Below the pieces are notes generated by a model. It made no database searches. It saw only the letters and a program-made list of their open reading frames with translations, and was not told the origin of the DNA. DNA of 64,000 bases, taken from Candidatus Opimibacter skivensis (GTDB taxonomy: Bacteria; Bacteroidota; Bacteroidia; Chitinophagales; Saprospiraceae). Both the position numbers and the translations under genes were made by a program. The DNA is taken from positions 62,001 through 126,000 of the forward strand of contig JADKGY010000022.1 in NCBI GenBank assembly GCA_016722045.1, in the 5' to 3' direction. Positions 44,016-52,716 of this stretch are shown piece by piece (position 1 is the first letter of the stretch; every line of letters starts with the position of its first letter).

Positions 44016-44354
44016 TTAGCCGGCGAGCTCTTCCACCAGTTTTGATATCTGGTTTAGTCGGTCCTTGTCTAAAGAGTAGTAAATGAATTTACCCTGTCTT
44101 TCGGTAAGGACCACACCTGCCCGGCGGAGAATAGCCAGATGCTGGGATGCCACTGACTGTTCCAGGCGTAACTTGATATAAATATCTGTCACAGTCATAG
44201 TCGCATGTTCTTCCAGGAGATCAATCACACGCTGACGTAGCTTGTGATTCACCGCCCGAAGTACTAATACAGCTTTTCGGAGATCAGCGTAATTCAATTC
44301 TATTTCGCTGGTCCCTTTTCTCAAACTTACAATTTCAGTCTTCTTTTTCATCAT
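44016..44354 (-). CDS. ArsR-type winged-helix regulator, first copy
   Basis: 112 residues. LRAVNHKLRQRVIDLLEEH, IYIKLRLEQSVASQHLAILRRAGVVL and the wing ERQGKFIYYSLDKD give the ArsR fold. The helix-3 metal motif is absent (MTVTDIYIKL instead). A 219-base spacer separates it from its paralogue, so the pair may or may not be cotranscribed. Both could form homo- or heterodimers; that is inference. Confidence 0.9.
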   Translation of the reverse strand: MMKKKTEIVSLRKGTSEIELNYADLRKAVLVLRAVNHKLRQRVIDLLEEHATMTVTDIYIKLRLEQSVASQHLAILRRAGVVLTERQGKFIYYSLDKDRLNQISKLVEELAG

Positions 44355-44526
44355 GAGCGAGATTATTCGGATTCAGTATTGCATTATGCACAAATCATTC
44401 CATGTTTTTTATAACATTATATAATGATTTGATTATAATGAACTATGCCAAATAAATGAATTATATTCAAATGCTTATGCATATTTAAATGCCCGTTTTA
44501 TATACGCCTCTCGTGCGTTTTCGGGT

Positions 44527-45258
44527 TTATTGTGCCTTCCGCTGCTGGGTAATGTTGGGAGGTTTGAGATAGTGGGGTACAAAATGCATCGGGTCTTGAA
44601 AATGGTTTCGGGATATTGACTTGTAGGCAAGGGCTACCAGGTGTTTTGCACTAGCCAGGATTTCCTCGTCGACGATCATCCGGGGCGATTTCAAATGGAG
44701 TGAATTCAACTTAAAGGCGCCATCTCCGCAACAAATCGTCAAAAAGGATTTCGACGAAATCACTCGCCCGTGAGTTTCCCCTTCTTCGTTCATATTTTCC
44801 GGAATAAAGCTTAAAGCTCCTTCATCAAGTATCACCGAACTGGTTGGGAACAACTCCTCTATTTCTTTATTATAAAGCGATAAGTAAACTTCATCTCGCC
44901 GGGCATCAACCATAGGCAAGGCATAATCAGCCTCAGGATGCTTCTGGAAGCTCGCCCAGGCCAAAGCAGCAAGCGTAGGTATACTGACCAGCGGAATGTT
45001 AAGACTGTATGCCATAGCTTTGGCCGTAGAGCTTCCTACACGCAACCCGGTATAAGAACCTGGCCCTGAACTGACTGAAATGGCCCCCAGGTCCCCGGGC
45101 TTTAAAGAAGCTGATTTCAGAAGCTGACTGATCATTGGAGTTAATAGAGCTGTGTGGTTCATCCCCTCAGTTCGCTCCAGACAATCAATTAACTCCTCGT
45201 CCCGGCTAAGGGCCACAGAACAAATCTTCGTGGATGTCTCTATATGAAGTATATACAT
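44527..45258 (-). CDS. tsaB: tRNA t6A biosynthesis protein TsaB
   Basis: 243 residues. The opening YILHIETSTKICSVALSRDEEL, NHTALLTPMISQLL and SVSSGPGSYTGLRVGSSTAKAMAYSL are the classic TsaB signature, and PMVDARRDEVYLSLY follows. TsaB is the dimer partner of TsaD in the complex that puts threonylcarbamoyl on A37 of ANN-decoding tRNAs. It follows the S41 protease on the same strand across a spacer filled with heptad arrays; the array begins 8 bases upstream of this start codon, leaving no room for a ribosome site. Confidence 0.94.
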   Translation of the reverse strand: MYILHIETSTKICSVALSRDEELIDCLERTEGMNHTALLTPMISQLLKSASLKPGDLGAISVSSGPGSYTGLRVGSSTAKAMAYSLNIPLVSIPTLAALAWASFQKHPEADYALPMVDARRDEVYLSLYNKEIEELFPTSSVILDEGALSFIPENMNEEGETHGRVISSKSFLTICCGDGAFKLNSLHLKSPRMIVDEEILASAKHLVALAYKSISRNHFQDPMHFVPHYLKPPNITQQRKAQ

Positions 45259-45265
45259 AAATAAA

Positions 45266-45409
45266 AATAACGAATAACGAATAACGAGTAACGAGTAATG
45301 AATAGCAAAAGTTACCTTCCGTAAGTTCTTACTTCTTACTTCTTACTTCTTACTTCTTACTCGTTATCCGTTACTCGTTATTCGTTACTTGTTTTTCGTT
45401 ATTCGTTTT
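45266..45409. repeat. Heptad arrays filling the S41-tsaB spacer, in inverted orientation
   Basis: Left part (45266-45306): AATAACG, AATAACG, AATAACG, AGTAACG, AGTAATG. Right part (45326-45409): five TTCTTAC followed by TCGTTAT, CCGTTAC, TCGTTAT, TCGTTAC, TTGTTTT, TCGTTAT, TCGTTTT, all in one register. The two parts are complementary (AATAACG with CGTTATT), so a hairpin is possible. The array ends 4 bases from the S41 stop codon. Confidence 0.88.
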
Positions 45410-45413
45410 TCCT

Positions 45414-47057
45414 TCAACTGCCTTTTAAGATCGAATTATATCTATCCGGTGCCTTCAGCACTGCTATCGCTTCCGTTAGTTCAGGATCATTCTTCAGTTG
45501 ATGACGTACTACGCCGGTTTCAAAATAATAACGGCTGAGTATTTCGCGCTCAATAGCCTGAAGAATGGCCTTGTCATGAGATTTGATCTGGCTCGATTTT
45601 TCCTGTTCTACTACAGATTTGAGTTTATCGACCTGGTTCGTCACATCAGATGAATAGGCTTCTTCTTTTGAAACATCCTTCAGATTTTTGATCAGATCAT
45701 CCGTCTTGGTTTCAAACGTGAAATCGTTTTTGGAAATGTATTGCGTGAAGCCATTGAAATCCGTATACCTGAATGTTTCCAGGGGGCCAATGCTATCACG
45801 GCCGATGCAGTATTGGGTCACATAGTTGAAGATGACATCCTGATCCTGAAGTTTCTGCACGATGAGTGGTTTTTGTTCAGCAGTCATCGGTACATCAGGT
45901 TGCACACCACCTCCATCGAGTACGGTACGTCCTGCCCTTGTTTTAAACTTTGCCCGTTGATCATCAGGAATGTGTACACGTTCACCGTTTTTATATACTA
46001 CTGATTGAATACATCTTCCACTTGGAATATAATATTTCGAAGTAGTCAGTTTTATTTTCGCATTGTAACCGATATCAAATGTATTCTGCACAAGGCCTTT
46101 TCCATAAGAGAGCTGGCCGATCAATACACCACGGTCAAGATCCTGCATGACACCTGAAACAATCTCTGAAGCAGATGCAGAAAATTGATCGATAAGGATG
46201 ACGAGAGGAATGGTTTGATCTACAACTTCATTGCGTGTTTTGAATTCCTGGTCGGCTTCTACCACTTTACTTCTTGTCGTGACGACAGTTTCATTTGCAG
46301 GAATAAATACATTACAAACATTGATTGCTTCGCGCAATAATCCACCTCCGTTTCCACGGAGATCAAGAATGACGCCTTTCAGATCTGGAGAAGCTGTTTT
46401 CAAATCACGCAGCGCATTGGCCACATTACGACCGGCATCTCTTGAGAACGTGGTCAGCGAAATATAACCAATCTTATCATCCACCATTCCAGAATAAGGA
46501 ACATTCTTTCCATCCTGGCCGCCGCGGGTGATTTTTACATTTATTTCTTCCGGTTTGCCAGGTCTCTGGATATCCAGGGTCATCTCACTTCCCGGGATGC
46601 CGCTGATGATATCCATGACATCCTCCGCAGTTCTTTTCTCGGTGGATTCGCCATTGATGGATTTGATCTTATCACCGACCTTGAGTCCGGCTGTATGTGC
46701 AGGAGACTGTTCGATGATGCCGGTGATCACCAGGTCCGTATCGATCTTCTTAACTCTCAATCCTGAGGAAGCCTCACCTTCTTCGTTCTTGAATCGGTAT
46801 CCTTCAATCTGGGACTCAGAGAAATAATTGGTAAAAGGATCCAGGGTAGCGAGCATGGCATCTATTCCGACTTTCATGATCGCATTTGGATCGATCTCGT
46901 CTACATAGTTGGTATTGAGCTCTTTATAGAGATTGCTGAAGATCTCAAGATTCTTGGTGATGTCAAAATAGCGGCCATTTTGCTGCACGGTCGTGGCTGC
47001 GACACCAAGTCCGAAAGCAACAAGAACAGCGAGGGCATAGAAAACTTTCTTATTCAT
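45414..47057 (-). CDS. S41 C-terminal processing protease (CtpA/Prc type)
   Basis: 547 residues with an N-terminal signal anchor (KKVFYALAVLVAFGLGVAAT). A PDZ domain lies at about residues 90-175 (GLRVKKIDTDLVITGII, AGLKVGDKIKSINGE). The catalytic domain has the nucleophile Ser in FSASASEIVSG near 292 and the Lys in GQLSYGKGLVQ near 314, the Ser-Lys dyad of CtpA. A helical C-terminal extension follows. The enzyme sits in the periplasm and trims or degrades envelope proteins. A TAnnTTTG box lies 20 bases upstream. tsaB lies downstream. Confidence 0.93.
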   Translation of the reverse strand: MNKKVFYALAVLVAFGLGVAATTVQQNGRYFDITKNLEIFSNLYKELNTNYVDEIDPNAIMKVGIDAMLATLDPFTNYFSESQIEGYRFKNEEGEASSGLRVKKIDTDLVITGIIEQSPAHTAGLKVGDKIKSINGESTEKRTAEDVMDIISGIPGSEMTLDIQRPGKPEEINVKITRGGQDGKNVPYSGMVDDKIGYISLTTFSRDAGRNVANALRDLKTASPDLKGVILDLRGNGGGLLREAINVCNVFIPANETVVTTRSKVVEADQEFKTRNEVVDQTIPLVILIDQFSASASEIVSGVMQDLDRGVLIGQLSYGKGLVQNTFDIGYNAKIKLTTSKYYIPSGRCIQSVVYKNGERVHIPDDQRAKFKTRAGRTVLDGGGVQPDVPMTAEQKPLIVQKLQDQDVIFNYVTQYCIGRDSIGPLETFRYTDFNGFTQYISKNDFTFETKTDDLIKNLKDVSKEEAYSSDVTNQVDKLKSVVEQEKSSQIKSHDKAILQAIEREILSRYYFETGVVRHQLKNDPELTEAIAVLKAPDRYNSILKGS

Positions 47058-47076
47058 AGTGTTTGTACGTAAAACC

Positions 47077-47084
47077 CAAAAATA
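47077..47084 (-). promoter_or_regulatory. TAnnTTTG minus-7 box for the S41 protease
   Basis: TATTTTTG on the minus strand, 20 bases from the ATG, is an exact consensus match and implies a leader of roughly 12 bases. Confidence 0.6.
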
Positions 47085-47159
47085 CGGGGATATGTAGAGA
47101 CCTTAACGTATTGAAGGAGGTGAATGGTTTACCGGGTGAGGAATTTTCTTAAAACCTTA

Positions 47160-47555
47160 ATAGCCGCGGGTTGCAACTCCTTTTGCCCCTAAATCCCCTA
47201 AAGGGGACTTTCTTAAATCAGCTAAAAATTAATTTGCAATCCTGATCCTGAAAGGATCACATAATAATATCCGCGGGTTGCAACCCGCGGATAATGAGGA
47301 CGTGAAAATTTGGAACCCTGAAGGGGGTCAACAAAAATCTGTTTCTATTTGAAGATCTGTCTCGAAAGTCTGAATAAATGATCAAAGATTTTCATTCGCA
47401 GCTACAAGCTGCTTGCCAATGATTTTCGAAATGGATATTGATTGTTGATATGAATTCAAAGTTGATAAACTTCGAATAGCGATTTAAGATTACTTGAATT
47501 GCCACGGGTTTTAACCCGTGGATCGATTTGAATTGCCATGGGTTTTAACCCATGG
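47160..47555. repeat. REP-like palindromes in the S41-toroid spacer
   Basis: A perfect 26-base palindrome lies at 47268-47293 (TATCCGCGGGTTG and its complement), with a half copy near 47163-47180. Two hairpins with CCACGGGTT/AACCCGTGG (47502-47521) and CCATGGGTT/AACCCATGG (47536-47555) share flanks. The second ends one base before the stop codon of the 47557 gene and could serve as its terminator. GCAGCTACAAGCTGC near 47399 is the short palindrome found in the 117-bp satellite. No gene was found in this spacer. Confidence 0.75.
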
Positions 47556-47556
47556 A

Positions 47557-48705
47557 TTAATGTTCTCCTGAATTGAGAACATCATTCCCCGCCTGAATAC
47601 AAAAGATCGTTGACACCAAAGGATCATCTTCCTTATTCACACCACCTAGTGGATTGAGGTAATCACCTTCGGGCAATTGTTCTTTAATCAACATCATTGA
47701 AATACTGTCTCTCCATGCCCCATGAGGATCGATGTCCTGCATCGCTTCTGCACGGACAGAGAGATGATAAAAGTGCATCACATATGTCCATTGCTCAGGA
47801 TCATTTACAGAAAGGCCGTCAATGGTAGTGTAGTTTTGATTTTTCTTTAACCAATTTTCAGCATCATGAAATGCCTGTGTAGTATCCATATGCAAAGCAT
47901 GCATCGCGATCAATCCATCACAAGTAGCCGTCGCATAACTCGGATAATGATATCCAGCCCCTTCAATAAAAGCAGCCTGCGATTTATTCGTTGCCAATGT
48001 CACTACAGAAGAAACAAACCCACCATCATAAGGAAGTTTTGATCTTGAAAGGCAACCTTCATACAATCTTGAATCATTCTTCGATCGTTGTGTCCCGTTT
48101 AAAAAAAGAACAATGTCATTCCGAAGACTATCAGGCAAATGTCCATATTCCACCAAAGCTTGCGTAACACGTCTTGTATGCGACATATCTTCATGCCCAT
48201 GCTCGCCATTTTTAAGATCCGGTTCACCATATCCCCATCCTCCATAAGCAAGACTATCTTTTGTAAAGCCACGTTGCTCTGTAAATTGTTGTTTAAGCAA
48301 ATATTGTGCAATGATCTTTTGAAGAGAAGTATCTCTGTTCAACTTATGCAATACACGCAAATCATAAGCTGCACTATAATTCGGATATTCAATGAGCGAT
48401 GTGCTATCCGTATTCAAAGAAGATTTCACTGAGGCAATGATGAAGTGAATAGCTTTTTCAGTTTGCTCTTTATGTTCTTCAAACGAACTATTTTTAATTT
48501 GCGCAAGTTGAAAAAGAATATAAGGCGTCAATACTTTACCATCCTCCAGCACTTTGTGTGTCTTACTATGCCACCCACCATCTTCAGCCTGTTGCGCCCA
48601 AATCCAGGTGATGGATTTTTGCATGGTGTCATCAAGCGTCATTTGTTTTTTCTGACAGCCAATTGAAAAGGAAATTAAAATAAGATATAGATAATATTTT
48701 TTCAA
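47557..48705 (-). CDS. Alpha/alpha-toroid (prenyltransferase/squalene-cyclase-like) lipoprotein
   Basis: 382 residues with a lipoprotein signal (MKKYYLYLILISFSIGCQKK). Repeated helices with QQAEDGGWH, AYGGWGYGEPD and LPYDGGF segments fit the QxxDGGW type repeat of terpene-cyclase-like toroids. The DxDD or metal motifs of true cyclases are not evident, so a structural or binding role is more likely than terpenoid synthesis. A distant relative lies upstream (49130-50332). Such proteins occur as exported proteins in Bacteroidota and Planctomycetota; function is unknown. Confidence 0.7.
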   Translation of the reverse strand: MKKYYLYLILISFSIGCQKKQMTLDDTMQKSITWIWAQQAEDGGWHSKTHKVLEDGKVLTPYILFQLAQIKNSSFEEHKEQTEKAIHFIIASVKSSLNTDSTSLIEYPNYSAAYDLRVLHKLNRDTSLQKIIAQYLLKQQFTEQRGFTKDSLAYGGWGYGEPDLKNGEHGHEDMSHTRRVTQALVEYGHLPDSLRNDIVLFLNGTQRSKNDSRLYEGCLSRSKLPYDGGFVSSVVTLATNKSQAAFIEGAGYHYPSYATATCDGLIAMHALHMDTTQAFHDAENWLKKNQNYTTIDGLSVNDPEQWTYVMHFYHLSVRAEAMQDIDPHGAWRDSISMMLIKEQLPEGDYLNPLGGVNKEDDPLVSTIFCIQAGNDVLNSGEH

Positions 48706-48759
48706 AGGATTAGTTGAGTTTTTAGTAATTGAAATATTTATTAATAGTTAGGAAAGGTT

Positions 48760-48821
48760 GACGTTCGAGTGTCTCTGACCTCGAACAGTCGGTTGTTCGA
48801 AGTCAGAGACATTCGAACGTC
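48760..48821. repeat. Imperfect 28-bp inverted repeat
   Basis: The arms GACGTTCGAGTGTCTCTGAC... (48760-48787) and its near complement (48794-48821) could form a hairpin with two G-T positions and a six-base loop. It lies upstream of the toroid lipoprotein gene. Confidence 0.7.
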
Positions 48822-48855
48822 TTTGATTTAATTAATTTAAAAGTATGGACAAGAA

Positions 48856-48902
48856 GGAAAATAAGTTATCCGTAGTTTGAAACTACGGATAACTTATTTT
48901 CC
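48856..48902. terminator. Hairpin with 23-bp perfect stem, likely terminator
   Basis: Arms 48856-48878 and 48880-48902 are perfectly complementary around a single G. The stem contains GTTATCCGTAG, close to the GTTATTCGTAG of the terminator at 27123. It lies downstream of the minus-strand gene 49130-50332. T runs are weak. Confidence 0.65.
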
Positions 48903-49129
48903 ATATTGAATGCTACTCGGCTCAATCATGAGCATATTGATTGTGGTTTGAATCTTGAATTCAAAGTTAAGCGAAGTCGAATGTGTCTTAGAATTCATCT
49001 CACATTTGATATCTCGCGAATGAAAAACATAATCTTTTTATTTGAATATGTTCAATGCCAGTAAGGTTTGTATCAAAAGCATTTCGACAAAATCCGAATT
49101 GAAAACGCCTTACCTTTTTGTTGAACTCA

Positions 49130-50332
49130 CTATTCACTAAAAGCGTTCCACGCCTGCACAACAGCTGCTGTACAAAACACCGGGCTAGTAATACAATGTT
49201 GTCCACTCCAGCTTCCGTTCGGATTTTGTGCCTGCTTGAATTTAGGTTCAATAGATTGTCTCCATTTCAGCCACTCTTCTTTCCCTTGTTGCGCAAGAGC
49301 CTCACTGGTCATCATGTAGGACAGATATTCTTCGCCACCATTATTGCCAAAGCCCTGCCAGATATCATCGCTTTGAAGTGCTTGTGTGGACGTATAATTT
49401 ACGGCATATGAATTGGCCATTTTCTCTGCCTTATCACGGCCCATACCTTTTGATATTAAGGCTTTGCTGATATCATCCTTTTTAGTTTTTCCGGTTGAGT
49501 ATCCAAGTGCCATGCCGGGTTCAAGCATGTTTTCAACTTCTTTTGCATCGGCAGAAGTCGCACGTTGTGCACTCACTGCTGCATACAATGGTACACCTGC
49601 AGCGTCTTCTGATTTCACACCATCAGTGCTGATATTGTTGGCCTGATATTCACGTGACTGATCGATTACTTTCTGATCCACTTTATATCTTGTCTGTGCA
49701 TGTTCAAGGGCATTGTTGGCCATAGCCGATTGCAATACCGGAGCCCAGCCACCACCAGCCCAACCGCCATTGGCATTCTGACTTCCCTGAATAAGTGTGA
49801 TACAGGTTTCGGCAGCTTTGTCCACTTTTGCAGAAAGGGCATCATCTTTTATCTGATCCCGCATTGTTGAAAGAAATTGCAATGCAAGCGAAGCATCAAT
49901 GTGAATCCCCAATTTGACCTGAGGTTGCGTGCCTTCAAGTGATGTAATGCGTCCGTTGTCAGGTCTGTTGTCAATATCTTTCAACAAGCGGTCCAGCGCT
50001 TTCATGATTTGTGTTTTGTAAGGATTTGTTTCGAGCTTACCACCTGCTTTTAATAAAGCCATTGCAGCAAATGAAGTCGTCGCTGGATCTGTTTGTACCG
50101 CATGCGGATCTGTAACGTTTTGATAAGCGTGTGCACCAGAGCCCCATCCACCATTGGGAGATTGAGCTTCGAGCAACCAATTGACAGCTGACTGATTCCA
50201 GGCTGGTAGTGATAGGTCATTGTAGAAATAAATAGGATCAGGAGTTTCCGTTGCCCTCGGTGTATGTTGGCCGGTAAATAATAAATAGAAACTACTTGCA
50301 ATCATAAAGACTGCCAGATACATTGTATTCAT
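49130..50332 (-). CDS. Alpha/alpha-toroid (squalene-cyclase-like repeat) secreted protein
   Basis: 400 residues with a signal peptide (MNTMYLAVFMIASSFYLLF). Three clear Q-x-x-x-G-G-W type repeats are present: EAQSPNGGWGSG, GSQNANGGWAGGGW and QAQNPNGSWSGQHC, separated by helices, as in prenyltransferase and squalene-oxidocyclase toroids. The C-terminal CITSPVFCTAAVVQAW resembles the substrate-lining helix of such folds. No catalytic DxDD motif is visible. With the lipoprotein at 47557 it forms a pair of exported toroids on one strand, about 420 bases apart. Confidence 0.78.
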   Translation of the reverse strand: MNTMYLAVFMIASSFYLLFTGQHTPRATETPDPIYFYNDLSLPAWNQSAVNWLLEAQSPNGGWGSGAHAYQNVTDPHAVQTDPATTSFAAMALLKAGGKLETNPYKTQIMKALDRLLKDIDNRPDNGRITSLEGTQPQVKLGIHIDASLALQFLSTMRDQIKDDALSAKVDKAAETCITLIQGSQNANGGWAGGGWAPVLQSAMANNALEHAQTRYKVDQKVIDQSREYQANNISTDGVKSEDAAGVPLYAAVSAQRATSADAKEVENMLEPGMALGYSTGKTKKDDISKALISKGMGRDKAEKMANSYAVNYTSTQALQSDDIWQGFGNNGGEEYLSYMMTSEALAQQGKEEWLKWRQSIEPKFKQAQNPNGSWSGQHCITSPVFCTAAVVQAWNAFSE

Positions 50333-50733
50333 GACAATTAGATTTTAAACGGTTAACGATGTTGGATCCGGCCGGAAACAAGATGTAGATGCACGTGAAA
50401 ACGAAAATGCATAAACCGTTCTTTTCAGTTAACAGATATTTAACTTCGTAGCGTCAGGAGAAAACTCCTGCCACGGCGAAGGAAGGTCGTCTCCCGTTGT
50501 TGGCGTTTTCTCCAATAACATCCGTGATCTTTGTAATAGCTCGCAAAGGCGCAAAGACGCAAAGGAATCAGGTTTCTCTTGTCACAACAATATATCGCCG
50601 TTGTTGGGTTTTCTCCAACGACATTTAATAAGTTGTATCGAGGCCGTTATTGGAATAGCTCGCAAAGTCGCAAAGACGCAAAGGAATTTGGTTGCTCCTT
50701 TCGCAGCATTGGAATATGTAATATCTTTAATTC
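50333..50733. repeat. Spacer with duplicated CGCAAAG-rich element
   Basis: Two copies of a 30-base element (GCTCGCAAAGKCGCAAAGAC plus GCAAAGGAAT) start at 50539 and 50658, 119 bases apart. Each is preceded by CGTTGTTGG and TTTTCTCCAA pieces (about 50494-50520 and 50598-50622) related to the element at 33105. A near-match minus-7 box, TATCTTTA, lies at 50722-50729. No gene was found. Confidence 0.6.
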
Positions 50734-50767
50734 CTATTCACTATTGATTACTCACTATTCACTTATT
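50734..50767. repeat. Heptad array running into the rhomboid start codon
   Basis: CTATTCA, CTATTGA, TTACTCA, CTATTCA and CTTATT lie in register and end at the base before ATG 50768, the same layout as at the ROK kinase. Confidence 0.75.
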
Positions 50768-51319
50768 ATGAAAATAAAATTCAATTCTCCTGTCATCCTT
50801 AGTTTTTCACTCGCATGTGTTGCCGTTTTTGTTTTAGACAAACTGATGATTGGTCAGCTCATGCCTTTCTTCACCTTGGGCTATGTCAGCCTAGCAAATC
50901 CGATTACCATTCTCACATTATTCACGCACGTACTGGGCCATGTGAGTTGGGAGCATTTGATCGGTAACCTCACATTCATATTGCTCGTGGGGCCGATTGT
51001 CGAAGAGAAATATGGAAGCAGATTGACGATACTGATGATGCTGGTCACGGCTTTTATGACAGCTATTTTCAATATACTTTTTTTCCACACCGGATTGCTG
51101 GGTGCAAGTGGCCTTGTATTTATGTTTATACTGCTGGCCAGTTTTACAAATTCAAAATCAGGAGAGATACCGGTTACATTTATTTTGATTGCCTTATTGT
51201 TTATTGGCAAGGAGGTCATCCAAAGTCTGCAGAATGATCAGATCTCCCAATTTGCGCATATCATGGGCGGAATTTGTGGTAGTATTTTTGGATTTGTGAC
51301 GAGACCGGGGAGGAAATAA
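50768..51319 (+). CDS. Rhomboid family intramembrane serine protease
   Basis: 183 residues from ATG 50768 (MKIKFNSPVILSFSLAC); the frame is open further upstream but through repeat sequence without family similarity. Six membrane helices are likely. The motifs are HVSWEHLIGNLTFI (the rhomboid H-x-x-x-N region), LLGASGLVFMF (GxSG with the nucleophile Ser) and QFAHIMGGICGSIFGF (catalytic His). It cleaves membrane proteins within the bilayer; the substrate is unknown. Confidence 0.9.
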   Translation: MKIKFNSPVILSFSLACVAVFVLDKLMIGQLMPFFTLGYVSLANPITILTLFTHVLGHVSWEHLIGNLTFILLVGPIVEEKYGSRLTILMMLVTAFMTAIFNILFFHTGLLGASGLVFMFILLASFTNSKSGEIPVTFILIALLFIGKEVIQSLQNDQISQFAHIMGGICGSIFGFVTRPGRK

Positions 51320-51640
51320 ATAATTTTTATTGGTCAATATTAAAATACCAGACTATCAACTCCTTGTAAAAACATGAGTATAAATCAACAGTTATAAACT
51401 AAAACTTAAAGTTTATAAACTTGATCTTATTGGGTTTTCAAGCACTTCTTACCTCCTTTTGAAAGCACTTAGTTATAAACTATAACTTAATGTTTATACG
51501 CCAGCATTTTATTGGCTTCTGGACCACCAATCGATTTACTTCTTTCATATGAATTCCAATACCCTTGTTAGGATGTCAATATCAACTACACTGTCATTTT
51601 ATTCGGGTGCCAATGAATCCGGTACCTGCTCAATTCACCT
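51320..51640. other. AT-rich spacer with TTATAAAC inverted elements
   Basis: AGTTATAAACT and AGTTTATAAAC sequences occur around 51395-51420 and again at 51470-51500. They could form a hairpin between the convergent rhomboid and oxidoreductase genes. No gene was found. Confidence 0.5.
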
Positions 51641-52585
51641 TCAGGACCTGATTTTGAGTATCGTTTTCAATACCTCTTTTGATTGTTGTAGAGAAACAAC
51701 CGGAATCTTACCTTCCAGAATAATATCCTGCATATTTTCCACTTCACCTGCATACAAATATTGTCGAGGCACATCAAGATTTTCTATCTCATCATTTCTG
51801 CGGATATAAGCTTTGCATGCATCCGCATTGGTGAATGGATGTGAAATATATAGTTGGGCTTCACTTCCATGAATGACCGTATCTGTAGAAAATGAAGATC
51901 TGAAGCTTGCAAAAAATTGTGCGGTTCGACCTTCGCCAAAATCAAGCATGGCAGATGTGGAAAGATCAATTCCGTTTTCAATATACATTTGAGCAGAGGC
52001 ATTGATAGGTGAAGCACTATACAAATATTGGAACAAACTAATCGGATAAACACCCACATCCCACAATGAACCGCCACCTTCATTTGCATTCCAACGATAA
52101 TTATCTGCACCTCTTTCAAGATTGAAACTAAAACAACTTCGCATCGAATGGATTTCACCTAAATCTCCGCGATCAATAATTGACTTCCATAGATGTGTTT
52201 GTGGATGATGCAAATGCATATATCCTTCCATCACCGTTAAGCCGGTTTTTGCAGCCGCATTTTCGACAGAATCAAAATCTTCCAGAGAAAGACACATTGG
52301 TTTTTCACACAGCACATGCTTTCCGGCTTGCAGTGACTTGATGATCCATTCTGTATGCAGATGATTTGGAAGTGAAATGTAGACAACATTGATTTCATCA
52401 TTACCAAGCAATTCTTCATAACTCCCATAGGATTTTGGGATATGCCATTGCGTAGCATAGTCCCATGATTTTTCATAGTCTCTGCTGGCCACAGCCAAAA
52501 GATGTCCGCGCTCGGATTGATGGATGGCGGGTATGATCCTCCGGTTGATATGTGCTGTAGATAGTATGCCCCACTGAACAGTCAT
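51641..52585 (-). CDS. Gfo/Idh/MocA family NAD(P)-dependent oxidoreductase
   Basis: 314 residues. The Rossmann start WGILSTAHINRRIIPAI, YISLPNHLHTEWI and the family signature HVLCEKPMCLS (catalytic Lys in EKP) are present, followed by GYMHLHHPQTHLWK and the GGGSLWDVGVYPI segment of the C-terminal domain. Such enzymes oxidise or reduce sugars, inositols or related compounds with NAD(P). The GxGxxA-type glycine pattern at the start is atypical (GILSTAHI), but the fold is clear. Substrate is unknown. Confidence 0.9.
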   Translation of the reverse strand: MTVQWGILSTAHINRRIIPAIHQSERGHLLAVASRDYEKSWDYATQWHIPKSYGSYEELLGNDEINVVYISLPNHLHTEWIIKSLQAGKHVLCEKPMCLSLEDFDSVENAAAKTGLTVMEGYMHLHHPQTHLWKSIIDRGDLGEIHSMRSCFSFNLERGADNYRWNANEGGGSLWDVGVYPISLFQYLYSASPINASAQMYIENGIDLSTSAMLDFGEGRTAQFFASFRSSFSTDTVIHGSEAQLYISHPFTNADACKAYIRRNDEIENLDVPRQYLYAGEVENMQDIILEGKIPVVSLQQSKEVLKTILKIRS

Positions 52586-52658
52586 GCGTTAGTCGATTTA
52601 GTTTCACGTATAGTAGAGAACTTCTGCGGGAAATCATAGTAAAAACAGATCTTCTGAC

Positions 52659-52666
52659 TATGTTTG
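52659..52666 (+). promoter_or_regulatory. TAnnTTTG minus-7 box for the prolyl oligopeptidase
   Basis: TATGTTTG is an exact match. It overlaps an in-frame ATG at 52660, which would therefore lie in the promoter, and supports the start at 52717. Confidence 0.6.
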
Positions 52667-52716
52667 CGCCCGCATCAAAACGAATTCTACCAATCTCACT
52701 ACTTAATTGTCAATAC

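Noticed and set aside
50579..50767. Extended N-terminus for the rhomboid protease
   Set aside because: The extra 63 codons translate repeat elements and heptads; the family-typical start is at 50768.
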